Source: Bacteroidota bacterium
GTDB taxonomy: Bacteria; Bacteroidota; Bacteroidia; Flavobacteriales; Flavobacteriaceae
DNA: 64,000 nt
Direction of reading: 5' to 3'
Assembly (NCBI GenBank): GCA_027621505.1
Contig: JAQCBK010000003.1
Coordinates: 21,204-85,203, forward strand
Shown here: piece by piece, positions 45,334 to 54,089 of the stretch
How positions within the stretch are numbered: the first letter of the stretch is position 1
Layout: every line of letters begins with the position of its first letter
The notes under the pieces: model-generated
The model's input: the letters and a program-made list of their open reading frames with translations, nothing else
What the model was told of the DNA's origin: nothing
Databases searched by the model: none
Position numbers and translations under genes: made by a program

Positions 45334-47231
45334 TCCAATCCGGCTCCTTTGATGATATCGTCCACCACCTCGGGATTTAAGAGTGTTGATATATCGCCAA
45401 GGTTGGAAAGGTCGCGACTGGCCACTTTCCGGAGGATTCTTCTCATAATTTTTCCTGAGCGTGTTTTGGGTAAACCCGAAACAATCTGAACATGTTCTGG
45501 CTGAGCGATTGGACCAATGATCTTTCTGACCAATTGTTTTATTTCGAGTGCTAAATCTGCTTCTGACTTTTCTTTGTTTTCGCAAATGGCAAAAGCATAG
45601 ATTCCCTGTCCCTTGATTTCGTGTGGATAGCCGACCACCGCAGATTCAATTACATCTGGGTGCTCATCAATGGCGTTTTCCACCTCAGCCGTTCCCATAC
45701 GATGACCTGAAACATTAATTACATCATCTACCCTACCTAGTATTCTGAGGTAGCCATCATGATCTCTTTTTGCACCATCGCCAGTAAAATACATTCCTTT
45801 ATAGGTCGAAAAATAGGTATCCTTACAACGCTGGTGATCCCCATAGGTGGTTCTAATCATAGAAGGCCAGGGGTATTTAATACACAAATTTCCTTCAACA
45901 TTATTCCCTTTGAGTTCATTACCCTCAGCATCTACAATAACAGGCTGGACGCCTGGAAGAGGAAGTGAAGCATGTGCAGGTTTGTTGGGCGTGATCCCTG
46001 CCAAAGGTGAAATCATGATCCCACCTGTCTCAGTTTGCCACCATGTATCAACCAATGGACAATTTCCCTTTCCAACATTTTCATGATACCAATGCCAAGC
46101 CTCTTCATTGATGGGTTCTCCTACCGAACCGATTACCTTAAGAGAGCTCAAATCAAATTTTTCTACCGGGTCTGTTCCATGCACTTGAAGCGCCCGAATG
46201 GCAGTAGGTGCCGTATAAAATTGATTGACTTTAAATTTCTCTACAATTTCCCAAAATCTGCCAGGGTGGGGATGGGTGGGAACTCCTTCAAACATCAAGG
46301 TGGTGGCACCAGCAAGTAAGGGGCCATAAACGATGTAGGAATGCCCTGTGATCCATCCAATATCGGCGGTACACCAATAAACATCTTCATCGTTATACTG
46401 AAACACATTCAGAAAAGAATAATAAGTATATACCATATACCCAGCAGTTGTATGGACTACCCCTTTTGGTTTTCCAGTGGAACCAGAGGTGTAAAGAATA
46501 AATAACAAATCTTCAGCATTCATTACCTCTGCTTCATTGTTTTCAGATTGCCCTTCTACTGCATCATTCCACCAAATGTCACGACCTGGCTTCATCTCCA
46601 CTTCATCACCCGTACGTTTCAAGACGATTACCTTTTCCACAGTATCGGTATGCTCCAAAGCCTCATCAACCACAGCCTTAACCGGTATGTTCTTTTTACC
46701 TCTAAAGTTACCATCGGAAGTCAAGACCATCTTTGCCTCACAATCATTTATCCTATCCGCCAGCGCTGAAGAAGAAAAACCTGCAAAAACTACCGAATGG
46801 ATGGCACCAATTCGAGCACATGCCAACATGGCTATGGCCGCCTCTGGAACCATAGGCATATAAATAATCACCCGGTCACCTTTCTGAACCCCCTGAGATT
46901 TCATTGCATTGGCAAACTTACACGTGGCTTTAAATAATTGTCCATAAGTGAGCTGAATGGAATCCGCATTTGGGTCATTGGGCTCCCAAATGATTGCTGT
47001 TTTATCCCGATGGGTAGGCAGTAATCTTTCAAAAATATTTTCGGTAAGATTCAGTTCGGCATTTTCAAACCAAGTCACGCTTGGGGTTTCGAAATCCCAA
47101 TTTAAAACTTGATCCCACTGACGCTTCCATTGGAAACTTGAAGCAATATCTGACCAAAATTTTTCGGGAGAATTAACGCTATTATGGTAGTCGTTTACGT
47201 AATCTCTTAAATTTTGAATTCTATTTTTCAT
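45330..47231 (-). CDS. acs: Acetyl-CoA synthetase
   Basis: AMP-forming ligase that activates acetate; 633 aa. The adenylate-forming P-loop-like motif YTSGSTGKPKG, the DTWWQTETGG block and the C-terminal catalytic Lys in RSGKIMRR are present. That Lys is the one silenced by acetylation in other bacteria. It appears monocistronic, convergent with murF and divergent from a small membrane-protein gene. Confidence 0.96.
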   Translation of the reverse strand: MKNRIQNLRDYVNDYHNSVNSPEKFWSDIASSFQWKRQWDQVLNWDFETPSVTWFENAELNLTENIFERLLPTHRDKTAIIWEPNDPNADSIQLTYGQLFKATCKFANAMKSQGVQKGDRVIIYMPMVPEAAIAMLACARIGAIHSVVFAGFSSSALADRINDCEAKMVLTSDGNFRGKKNIPVKAVVDEALEHTDTVEKVIVLKRTGDEVEMKPGRDIWWNDAVEGQSENNEAEVMNAEDLLFILYTSGSTGKPKGVVHTTAGYMVYTYYSFLNVFQYNDEDVYWCTADIGWITGHSYIVYGPLLAGATTLMFEGVPTHPHPGRFWEIVEKFKVNQFYTAPTAIRALQVHGTDPVEKFDLSSLKVIGSVGEPINEEAWHWYHENVGKGNCPLVDTWWQTETGGIMISPLAGITPNKPAHASLPLPGVQPVIVDAEGNELKGNNVEGNLCIKYPWPSMIRTTYGDHQRCKDTYFSTYKGMYFTGDGAKRDHDGYLRILGRVDDVINVSGHRMGTAEVENAIDEHPDVIESAVVGYPHEIKGQGIYAFAICENKEKSEADLALEIKQLVRKIIGPIAQPEHVQIVSGLPKTRSGKIMRRILRKVASRDLSNLGDISTLLNPEVVDDIIKGAGLD

Positions 47232-47408
47232 TCTAATGAATTTCCATTAAAATTAACTTAATTAATGACATTTTCAATATTGGACTGAAAACAAAAATTA
47301 TATTAACATCATCAACAGTGATTTTTTTTTGAATTTTTTAAATTCAAAATGAATTTTTTGTTAAATTGTGATAAAACAATATTATTTATTAACTATATTT
47401 ATTAAGTC

Positions 47409-47633
47409 ATGCAAGAAATTCTCGTTGTTTTGATTTGTCTGGCAGTCCTTTTTGGAGGTGTATATTGGTATGCCGCCTATTCTACTCGAACCGGTTTTGC
47501 CAAGGATGAAAATCAAAACTTTATTCCAGACGCATGGGAAGAAAAATTCAGTTGGTTTTTCTCCGGTAAAGGCATTATCATGTTAATTCTTGGAGTTGCC
47601 ATTGGATTTACCTTAGCGCAAGTAATTGGGTAG
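47409..47633 (+). CDS. Small membrane protein with two membrane segments
   Basis: A 74-aa protein: hydrophobic residues at about 3-20 and 54-73, with a polar middle that contains DENQNFIPDAWEE, similar to the D-x-N-x-N loop seen in calcium-binding repeats. I recall similar small flavobacterial proteins but no known function. It lies alone, divergent from acs. A near-consensus -7 (TATATTTA) precedes the ATG. Confidence 0.7.
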   Translation: MQEILVVLICLAVLFGGVYWYAAYSTRTGFAKDENQNFIPDAWEEKFSWFFSGKGIIMLILGVAIGFTLAQVIG

Positions 47634-48179
47634 GCTTTATCGAACATTTAGCAGTGAATTCTTTTAATAAAGATTCATTTTGGTCGAAGTCCTCTGGAGA
47701 TCAAAATTGAGATCCTTTTATAGAAAGCGCTTGGGTGATGTGTGTGTCAATTCTTATGCGGGATTCAAAGATTAATAAAATTCTTTAGAGAGGGCTTTTT
47801 TGACTTACTAAAATTTATTTATAAAACTCCTTCAAATCACAGCCTACAAACTTTGTATTTGTTCTTCATCTAAGGATATTTTTCAATCAACTCAATTGTC
47901 TTTTTATGTTTAGAAAGAAACTCTTTTTGTATTTCTCTTCTTCAATAATGTTGTCCGTCTTTGAATTGAATTGGCTAAAATCGTTGGAGTTCACTAAATA
48001 CCCAACCTAGATTAGAAAGATTATCGGTATAGTACAGATGATTAAGAAACAAAGAGAAGGGTTCGTGAAAGTTCTTTAAGAACAGCCTTTGGTCTGATCT
48101 AATGAGTTTGTAAATTTGATGTATGGATCAGCGTTCTTCACTATTGAAATTTTATTCGAGTGTAAAGTTTACCCTTAAT
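47634..48179. other. Gene-poor segment, possible decayed coding sequence
   Basis: About 550 bases with no convincing open frame on either strand. On the minus strand, short stretches that look protein-like (for example SPEDFDQNESLLKEFTAKC near 47640-47720 and HKKTIELIEKYP near 47880-47920) are broken by stops and frame changes, as expected for an old pseudogene. No source gene is recognised, and chance cannot be excluded. No inverted repeats or transposase motifs were seen. Confidence 0.3.
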
Positions 48180-48208
48180 AAAAAAGGGAGTCAAGCAGCC
48201 TCCCTTTT
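48180..48208 (-). terminator. Terminator after tRNA-Val
   Basis: On the minus strand a nine-pair stem (AAAAGGGAG/CTCCCTTTT, loop of nine) merges into a short U-run, seven bases past the tRNA 3' end. Confidence 0.75.
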
Positions 48209-48214
48209 CGTTTG

Positions 48215-48289
48215 TGTTCCGTGTTGGATTCGAACCAACGACCCCCACCCTGTCAAGGTGGTGCTCTAAACCAACTGAGCTAACGGAAC
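48215..48289 (-). tRNA. tRNA-Val (anticodon GAC)
   Basis: A 75-base cloverleaf on the minus strand. The acceptor stem pairs GTTCCGT with ACGGAAC, the D arm is AGCTCAGTTGG, the anticodon arm is CCACC-TTGACAG-GGTGG with GAC at positions 34-36, and the T arm carries GGTTCGAATCC. CCA is not encoded; the gene ends A-CAA, so CCA is added later. A promoter and a terminator frame it, so it is transcribed alone. Confidence 0.95.
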
Positions 48290-48296
48290 GATGTTT

Positions 48297-48330
48297 CAAA
48301 AATACAATTTGGTTAGAACTTTTAGATCAA
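48297..48330 (-). promoter_or_regulatory. Promoter of tRNA-Val
   Basis: TTG (48330-48328) and an exact -7 TATTTTTG (48304-48297) are separated by 23 bases on the minus strand, the same spacing as at adk. The tRNA 5' end lies seven bases past the -7, leaving almost no leader. Confidence 0.6.
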
Positions 48331-48960
48331 ATTATCCAATATTTTACCTTTCATCTCTTTATCCTTCTCCAACCCAAGAATATCCTTACGCTCTCCTAAT
48401 TCTATGAGTTTTTTTTTAATTTTTTGTTTCTTCATGGGGGTAAAGACAAATTAACTTCTATTTCTTCACACCGCTCTCAGTTCAATCTATTGTATAGTCG
48501 TCTCTCTATTTAAGTAAGGTGAGTAAGGTTTTAACATCAAATCGCTTTCGATGATTTGGCTGGGGCTGCTTAAATTAATTTTCCGCTTTCACATCACCCT
48601 GGAGGGTATTGGTCTCAATTTTAAGTTCAAACACCCTCTATCGTTGACAAATCATCCAATGGTTTAAACCCATTTGATTTTTTCTTTTTGCTCCAATCGG
48701 ATATATTTTGGTAACTGGCAGTTACTTCGAAGCATTAACTGAATTTACCATTATTGCGAATTATTCATTTTCAATTTTTCAAATTGTTAATCTCTGAAAC
48801 CCTTTCACTGTTTTTTGTTGAAGTAATAAAACTGACAAAAAAATAATACACGAGGTTATCATTGGTGTTGGGTGTATGTAATTTATATCAATTAATAATG
48901 TATCTCATACAATACATTGTTGGTTTAATTAATTTTTGTTTGGTTTTTTATTTATTTCGT
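48331..48960. other. Gene-poor segment upstream of an orphan terminator
   Basis: About 630 bases without a supported protein gene. A Lys-rich 37-codon minus-strand frame (48435-48322) exists but overlaps the tRNA promoter and has no other support. No exact TAnnTTTG element was found on the plus strand. The stretch ends at a clear hairpin terminator (48961-48994) that no visible gene explains, so a small RNA or a lost gene is possible. Confidence 0.3.
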
Positions 48961-48994
48961 AAAAAAAGGCGGGTATCTTCATCTCGCCTTTTTT
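48961..48994. terminator. Orphan, symmetric hairpin terminator
   Basis: A7 GGCG ... CGCC T6 forms an 11-pair stem with A-run and T-run on opposite sides, so it can act on both strands. The nearest upstream plus-strand gene ends more than 1.3 kb away, and the next gene (49039) is downstream. It lies inside the longer open frame starting at 48862, which argues against that start. Confidence 0.75.
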
Positions 48995-49038
48995 ATTTAT
49001 TTAAAAATCTAATAATTACATTTACAAAAGCTGAATTG

Positions 49039-49317
49039 ATGATGATAAATAAAAAGGGTGTATTGATTTCAATTGGCATAGTTGCATTGGTGTTTTTTCT
49101 ATTTCACACCAATTCCAGCAGTATCAAAGAAAATGATGCTTGTTTGTGTACTGAAATTTTAAGCAATGAAACCTTTTTAGAAAATAAAACCAAAATGCCA
49201 TCGGTGATTAAATGTATCGAAACTTTCGAGGATTTTGAAAATGCTCATCTAGAATGCATGAATACTTTTAAATTCAAACCTCCACAAATAAGATTAGATT
49301 CTTTAAAATCAATATGA
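49039..49317 (+). CDS. Small exported or membrane-anchored cysteine-containing protein
   Basis: A protein of 93 aa, or 92 from the second ATG at 49042. One hydrophobic segment (about residues 8-23) is followed by a soluble tail with four cysteines (CLC, KC, EC), possibly forming disulfides in the periplasm. No family is recognised. The start was set here because the upstream part of the open frame runs through a terminator hairpin. Confidence 0.55.
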   Translation: MMINKKGVLISIGIVALVFFLFHTNSSSIKENDACLCTEILSNETFLENKTKMPSVIKCIETFEDFENAHLECMNTFKFKPPQIRLDSLKSI

Positions 49318-49367
49318 TTTGATGTTCTGTTTCTTTACTTTAGATGCTATCATCTAACACTTAACAT

Positions 49368-49580
49368 ATGATAAGTATATTAAAAAAATACAAGTTTATT
49401 CTCCTACTCATTCCCTTGGGTTTTGTCATTAGGTATGTGGATCGTAAAGTAACCGAGGATGGATTTCTGTCTACCAATGCCATTGAAGACCATTATGTCT
49501 TCATTGCAGGATTGGTGGTTATTGTTGTGGCATTACTGGCTGCCATTTTATTTTTTGATAGGCAATCCAATTCCAATTAA
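49368..49580 (+). CDS. Small two-segment membrane protein
   Basis: A 70-aa protein with hydrophobic residues at about 8-22 and 43-63 and a charged stretch between (VDRKVTEDGF). It lies four bases before the flavin-reductase gene and is probably in one transcript with it. No known family. Confidence 0.6.
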   Translation: MISILKKYKFILLLIPLGFVIRYVDRKVTEDGFLSTNAIEDHYVFIAGLVVIVVALLAAILFFDRQSNSN

Positions 49581-49584
49581 TTTC

Positions 49585-50202
49585 ATGAAGCATTTCAGTA
49601 CAGCGGACATTGGGGACTTTTCAAAGCTTTACCGCCTCAACATGATCAACAGCGTTACGGGCTACAAATCTGCCAACTTGATCGGTACCAAATCAAACTC
49701 AGGTGTAGAAAATGTAGCCATTTTTAGCTCCGTAACCCATTTGGGAAGCAGTCCGGCACTTTTACATTTTACCTTAAGGCCCAATACCGTTCCAAGAGAC
49801 ACCTATAAAAACATTAGAGAAAACCAAGTATTCACGGTCAATCATGTCAGCCTAAAACACATTCAGGAGGCGCATCATACCAGTGCAAAATACGATGAAC
49901 ATATCTCTGAATTTGATCAAACCTTATTGGAGCCCGAGTATCGAATGGATTGGCATGCCCCCTTTGTTAAAGGATCACCCGTTGCTTTGGGGTGCAGATA
50001 TCTGAACGAATACGATATCAAAGAAAATGGATGCCTGCTGATCGTAGCTGCAATTGAACACATTTTTATTGACGATGAACTGCTTCAAGAAGACGGATGG
50101 GTAAAATTAGAAAACGGGGAGGTTGTTGCAATCAATGGATTGGATGGCTATACCCTACCCCAATTAAAAAAAAGAATGGAATATGCCCGACCAAAAAAAT
50201 AA
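49585..50202 (+). CDS. Flavin reductase-like FMN-binding oxidoreductase
   Basis: Split-barrel flavoprotein of 205 aa of the flavin-reductase type. Likely FMN-contact regions are VENVAIFSSVTHLGSSPALLHF and the TVPRDTYKNI segment, followed by the FTVNHVS strand. Its reaction is unknown. The ATG at 49585 fits the family start; the longer frame from 49459 overlaps the gene before it. An O-methyltransferase gene follows after 19 bases. Confidence 0.88.
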   Translation: MKHFSTADIGDFSKLYRLNMINSVTGYKSANLIGTKSNSGVENVAIFSSVTHLGSSPALLHFTLRPNTVPRDTYKNIRENQVFTVNHVSLKHIQEAHHTSAKYDEHISEFDQTLLEPEYRMDWHAPFVKGSPVALGCRYLNEYDIKENGCLLIVAAIEHIFIDDELLQEDGWVKLENGEVVAINGLDGYTLPQLKKRMEYARPKK

Positions 50203-50221
50203 ACAATAAGCGCGCTTACTA

Positions 50222-50866
50222 ATGGATTTCATTGATCTGAAAATTTTGGAATATGCCGAAAGCCATTCACAGGAAGAATCCCAACTTCTGAAGGAATTAT
50301 ACATTGAAACCCATCAGAAAGTATTACAACCCAGAATGATCAGTGGTCATCTTCAAGGGCGATTACTGAGCTTATTATCTCAATTAACCCGACCCAAAAA
50401 CATATTGGAAATCGGAACTTATACGGGCTACGCCACCCTTTGTTTGGCTGAGGGTTTGGCTGAAAATGGCACCTTACACACCATTGAATTGAATGAAGAA
50501 CTCATTGATTTTAATCAAAGATATTTTCAAAAAAGTAATTTCAAAAATCAGATCATTTGTCATCATGGAGATGCCAAAGCACTGATCCCAGAGTTGGACT
50601 GTTTTTTCGATATGGTATTTATGGATGCTGATAAGGCCAATTACTGCCATTATTTTGACTTGGTATTACCGAAACTTACCTCAGGAGCGATTCTTATCGC
50701 CGATAATGTTTTGTGGAGCGGTAAAGTCTTGGAGGAAGAAATTCCCATTAAGGACAGCGAAACAAGAGGACTAAAAGAATTCAATAAAAAAGTAATGGCT
50801 GAGAAAAAAGTAGAAAATTTGTTACTTCCCATCAGAGACGGCCTGATGATCTGTAGAAAAATCTAA
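50222..50866 (+). CDS. Class I SAM-dependent O-methyltransferase (COMT-like)
   Basis: Catechol-type O-methyltransferase of 214 aa: SAM motif LEIGTYTGYATL (about residues 60-71), MDADKANY with the metal-binding Asp, and DNVLWSGKV. Such enzymes methylate catechols or caffeoyl-like compounds in a divalent-metal-dependent way; the substrate is unknown. The stop overlaps the tatA stop (CTAA). Confidence 0.92.
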   Translation: MDFIDLKILEYAESHSQEESQLLKELYIETHQKVLQPRMISGHLQGRLLSLLSQLTRPKNILEIGTYTGYATLCLAEGLAENGTLHTIELNEELIDFNQRYFQKSNFKNQIICHHGDAKALIPELDCFFDMVFMDADKANYCHYFDLVLPKLTSGAILIADNVLWSGKVLEEEIPIKDSETRGLKEFNKKVMAEKKVENLLLPIRDGLMICRKI

Positions 50867-51135
50867 AGATCTCTTTTGATGGAATCGGTCAACTCATCAA
50901 AATCTTCTTTGACCTTGTCCACTTGATTTTTTAAATCTTTGCCGATGCCTCCTGCGGGGTTTTTGGCATCAACCGATTTCTGTATTTCCGACTTGATCTC
51001 ATGGGTGGCATTTCTCACCTGAGTCACCCCTTTTGCCAATGTTTTGGCAATAGAAGGTATTTTATCCGCACCAAAGACCAGCAAAACAATAAAAAATATA
51101 AATACAATTTCAGCACCACTTATAAAGAGAAGCAT
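50863..51135 (-). CDS. tatA: Twin-arginine translocase subunit TatA/E
   Basis: A 90-aa membrane protein: a short N-terminal membrane helix (about residues 6-20), the FGADKIPSIAK hinge and amphipathic helix, then a charged tail. It supplies the pore-forming subunit for export of folded proteins. No tatC is adjacent. A -7 element lies upstream. Confidence 0.93.
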   Translation of the reverse strand: MLLFISGAEIVFIFFIVLLVFGADKIPSIAKTLAKGVTQVRNATHEIKSEIQKSVDAKNPAGGIGKDLKNQVDKVKEDFDELTDSIKRDL

Positions 51136-51149
51136 GGGTTATTTTTTAA

Positions 51150-51157
51150 CAAATATA
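51150..51157 (-). promoter_or_regulatory. -7 element for tatA
   Basis: TATATTTG on the minus strand, an exact TAnnTTTG match, 14 bases before the tatA ATG. A TTG lies 24 bases further upstream, at the edge of the usual range. Confidence 0.5.
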
Positions 51158-51222
51158 AAAAATGAAGATCAACCAATAAGGCAAGTCATTCCAAAAAGAA
51201 ACCCCCTTTAAAAAAAAGGGCC

Positions 51223-53526
51223 TCAATTTTTCAAATTGGCTTTGAATTGATCAAATTCTGACATTGTATCGGTTTTTGGCCAACTGTTATTTGAAAGATC
51301 AATATCTGCCGTTTCTTGATCGGGATCTACCTTAATTCCAATGATCTCCTTATCCGTTACCACCACTTTTTTGATTTCAGCATCATTTTTTCTCCATACC
51401 TGTACGGGATAATTTACTCTTTCTACCAAGCCGTCAGCATAGGTGTAATCGACAATGAGTGGCATCACCAATCCTCCGGGTTTTTCAAAAGTAATTTCAT
51501 AAAAGTTTTTTGGAATCTTGACGGAGTCAGTACCAACATTAATTTGCTCCATATAGCTTTTCAGATCTTCAGAATGATCGGTTGGGCTTCCAGCTTTGTA
51601 TTGAGACTTAAAGTTTTCATTGTCTTCTGCCATAGTAAAAACAACAGGGGGTAAATCGTCTATGGTCATTCCATAATTCTCCAACATTTCCTTGACCTCA
51701 TCACTGGGTTCATCGGAGACAAAAAACTGATTGACCCCTTTAACTCCGATATCTACAAAATCAGTGGTGTAGAACCACCCCCTCCAGAACCAATCTAAAT
51801 CTACTGCAGAAGCATCCTCCATCGTTCGGAAGAAATCTGCAGGAGTTGGGTGCTTAAACATCCAGCGTTGTGCATAGGTTTTAAAAGCATGGTCGAATAA
51901 TTCTTTACCCATAACGGTTTCTCGGAGAATATTGAGTGCAGTTGCTGGTTTTCCATAGGCGTTGGGTCCCAATTGATATACATTTTCAGGGTTGGACATG
52001 ATGGGGGCTATAAAATTTTGATCCCCAGACATATAATTGACAATGGCCTTAGGCTCTCCCCTTCTTGAAGGGTATTTCTCTAAGCCTTCAATTGCGTTAG
52101 GATAGGCTTTGCCAAAATCTTGCTCGGCTAAATACTGCATAAACGTATCCAATCCCTCATCCATCCATCCCCATTGTCTTTCATCGGAATTGACAATCAT
52201 GGGAAAGAAATTGTGTCCAATTTCGTGAATGATGACGCTGATCATACCAAATTTTACGGCATCTGAATAGGAGCCGTCCTCATCTGGACGGCCATAGTTC
52301 CAGCAGATCATAGGATACTCCATCCCTTGGTTTTTGGCGTGCACAGAAACCGCTTTGGGATAGGGATAATCAAAAGTATGACGAGAGTAGGTTTTCAAAG
52401 TCTGCACTACCGCTTTGGTAGAATATTCTTCCCAGAGGGGATTACCCTCTTTGGGATAGAGAGAAACCGCCATTACATTTTTATTTCCCAATTTGACTGC
52501 CATCATTTCCCAAATGAATTTTCTGGAACTGGCAAAACCAAAATCTCGGACATTTTCGGCCCGGAATTCCCATGTTTTTTTCTTTTCTGAAAAGCTTTTC
52601 TCTCGCTCCTCAGCCTCTTCTTGTGTAACGATCATGACGGGTTTGTCGAAGGAAGTTTGAGCTTCACGGTATCTTTTATATTCCGTTCGTGAAAGTACCT
52701 CTTTGGGATTTTGTAATTGACCGGTTGCTTCTACTATATGGTCTGCGGGCACGGTCAACCTAACGGTATAGTCACCAAAATTGAGAGCAAACTCTCCATT
52801 GCCCCAAAACTGATGATTCTGCCAACCCTCCACATCATTATAAACCGCCAATCTGGGGAAAAACTGTGCGATTACGTAGGCACGATTGTCATCCTTAGGA
52901 AAATACTCATAGCCAGATCGCGCCCTGTTTTCAACATGGTTGTTTACATTATACCACCACTTAATGGAAAAATTAAATTGTTCTCCACTTTTTATAGGCT
53001 GGGGTAAATCTACCCTCATCATGGTCATGTTGATCGTATGCTTGAGGGGGGCTCCATTCTCATCTTTAACCCACTCGATATTGAATCCACCATCAAAAGG
53101 TTCTTTAAAATAAGTGTTGACAAAAGTCTCTACCCGAAGAATGGGTTCTGCACCTTCTCCGTTTTTTTCCAAAGCAGGTGCATCTTTTTTTCGGATATTT
53201 TGATCCAACTGAATCCACAAATAACTCAATTCATCCGGAGAATTGTTGGTGTAAGTAATTTCTTCCTTCCCGTATATTTTTTGGTTCTTGTCATCCAATT
53301 CAATGTCCATTACATAATCCACCTTTTGCTGGTAATAATCCCTTCCAGGGGCACCAGAGGCCGTTCGATAGACATTGGGTGTGGCCAATTCGTCTTTTAA
53401 CTGTTTGAACTTGTTGTTGTTGGTATGGCCTTTTGTCGACAGTGAGTCATTGGTCGTTTGAGCATTGAAAGCCAACGGAAAACACAAAATGGTTAGTAGT
53501 AGAAAATTTTGCCTTTTGAATATCAT
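51223..53526 (-). CDS. Exported M1-family metallopeptidase
   Basis: Gluzincin aminopeptidase-like protein of 767 aa with a signal peptide (cut near FNAQ). The zinc site is HEIGH (about 434-438) with the downstream Glu in WMDEGLDTF. The exopeptidase motif GxMEN reads QGMEYP, so classical aminopeptidase activity is uncertain. The start at 53526 gives a normal signal peptide; the open frame extends 11 codons further. It lies downstream of the DUF6702 gene on the same strand. Confidence 0.92.
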   Translation of the reverse strand: MIFKRQNFLLLTILCFPLAFNAQTTNDSLSTKGHTNNNKFKQLKDELATPNVYRTASGAPGRDYYQQKVDYVMDIELDDKNQKIYGKEEITYTNNSPDELSYLWIQLDQNIRKKDAPALEKNGEGAEPILRVETFVNTYFKEPFDGGFNIEWVKDENGAPLKHTINMTMMRVDLPQPIKSGEQFNFSIKWWYNVNNHVENRARSGYEYFPKDDNRAYVIAQFFPRLAVYNDVEGWQNHQFWGNGEFALNFGDYTVRLTVPADHIVEATGQLQNPKEVLSRTEYKRYREAQTSFDKPVMIVTQEEAEEREKSFSEKKKTWEFRAENVRDFGFASSRKFIWEMMAVKLGNKNVMAVSLYPKEGNPLWEEYSTKAVVQTLKTYSRHTFDYPYPKAVSVHAKNQGMEYPMICWNYGRPDEDGSYSDAVKFGMISVIIHEIGHNFFPMIVNSDERQWGWMDEGLDTFMQYLAEQDFGKAYPNAIEGLEKYPSRRGEPKAIVNYMSGDQNFIAPIMSNPENVYQLGPNAYGKPATALNILRETVMGKELFDHAFKTYAQRWMFKHPTPADFFRTMEDASAVDLDWFWRGWFYTTDFVDIGVKGVNQFFVSDEPSDEVKEMLENYGMTIDDLPPVVFTMAEDNENFKSQYKAGSPTDHSEDLKSYMEQINVGTDSVKIPKNFYEITFEKPGGLVMPLIVDYTYADGLVERVNYPVQVWRKNDAEIKKVVVTDKEIIGIKVDPDQETADIDLSNNSWPKTDTMSEFDQFKANLKN

Positions 53527-53567
53527 AACTTTAAAAAAATTAATCATAAGTTGATGCAATATAATAT

Positions 53568-54089
53568 CTATTTATTTAAAATCTCAGTACTGAAAAAATG
53601 TTCTGGTATTTCAAATTCAGGTTTAGATGAAACCGCCAAAAAACTTTTCCTTTTGGGTCCCACCTTAAAATGAATGATGTTTTTTTGATCGGGTAGTAAT
53701 TCATAGAAAAGCGTATTTTTAATCTCCAAAGGACCACTGAGACTATCGATCTTAAGCTCCATATAGGCCACCACAAGATCGTTTTTGTAAACTTTCCCCA
53801 AAAAATCAAAAATCCGTTTCTTCCCTTGGTTCCCAAAGATGATATTTTTTCGGAGATAATTCTCCAAAGTGTTGTCGATGATAGCTTGCTCATCCGATGG
53901 ATTCAATTGAATTTTATCATTCCCATTGAATCTTAGAACGGCTTCAAGGTCATCCATAAAAACTTGAGTGGTAATTTGCAATGTATTTTCTTGGGGAACA
54001 AAGCGAATGGATGTCGTAGAAACGTAAAAATTATGCAACCAAAAAGCAAAAAGAGACCAAAGGGCTGGAGCTAAGATTAATTTTATCAT
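53568..54089 (-). CDS. DUF6702-type exported protein
   Basis: A 173-aa protein with a hydrophobic N-terminus (about residues 3-17), then the HNFYVSTTSIRF opening typical of this uncharacterised Bacteroidota family (family name from memory). It is probably periplasmic or membrane-anchored. Its ATG overlaps the preceding gene's stop by four bases, and the M1 peptidase follows, a group I recall as conserved in flavobacteria. Confidence 0.8.
   Translation of the reverse strand: MIKLILAPALWSLFAFWLHNFYVSTTSIRFVPQENTLQITTQVFMDDLEAVLRFNGNDKIQLNPSDEQAIIDNTLENYLRKNIIFGNQGKKRIFDFLGKVYKNDLVVAYMELKIDSLSGPLEIKNTLFYELLPDQKNIIHFKVGPKRKSFLAVSSKPEFEIPEHFFSTEILNK

Noticed and set aside
48214..48399. 61-codon plus-strand frame
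   Set aside because: It lies over the tRNA-Val gene on the opposite strand and has no family features.
48322..48435. 37-codon Lys-rich minus-strand frame
   Set aside because: It overlaps the tRNA-Val promoter, has no clear start signal and matches nothing I recognise; it is too short to support by sequence alone.
48862..49038. N-terminal extension of the small cysteine-containing protein
   Set aside because: The stretch contains a complete hairpin terminator, so it is unlikely to be translated.
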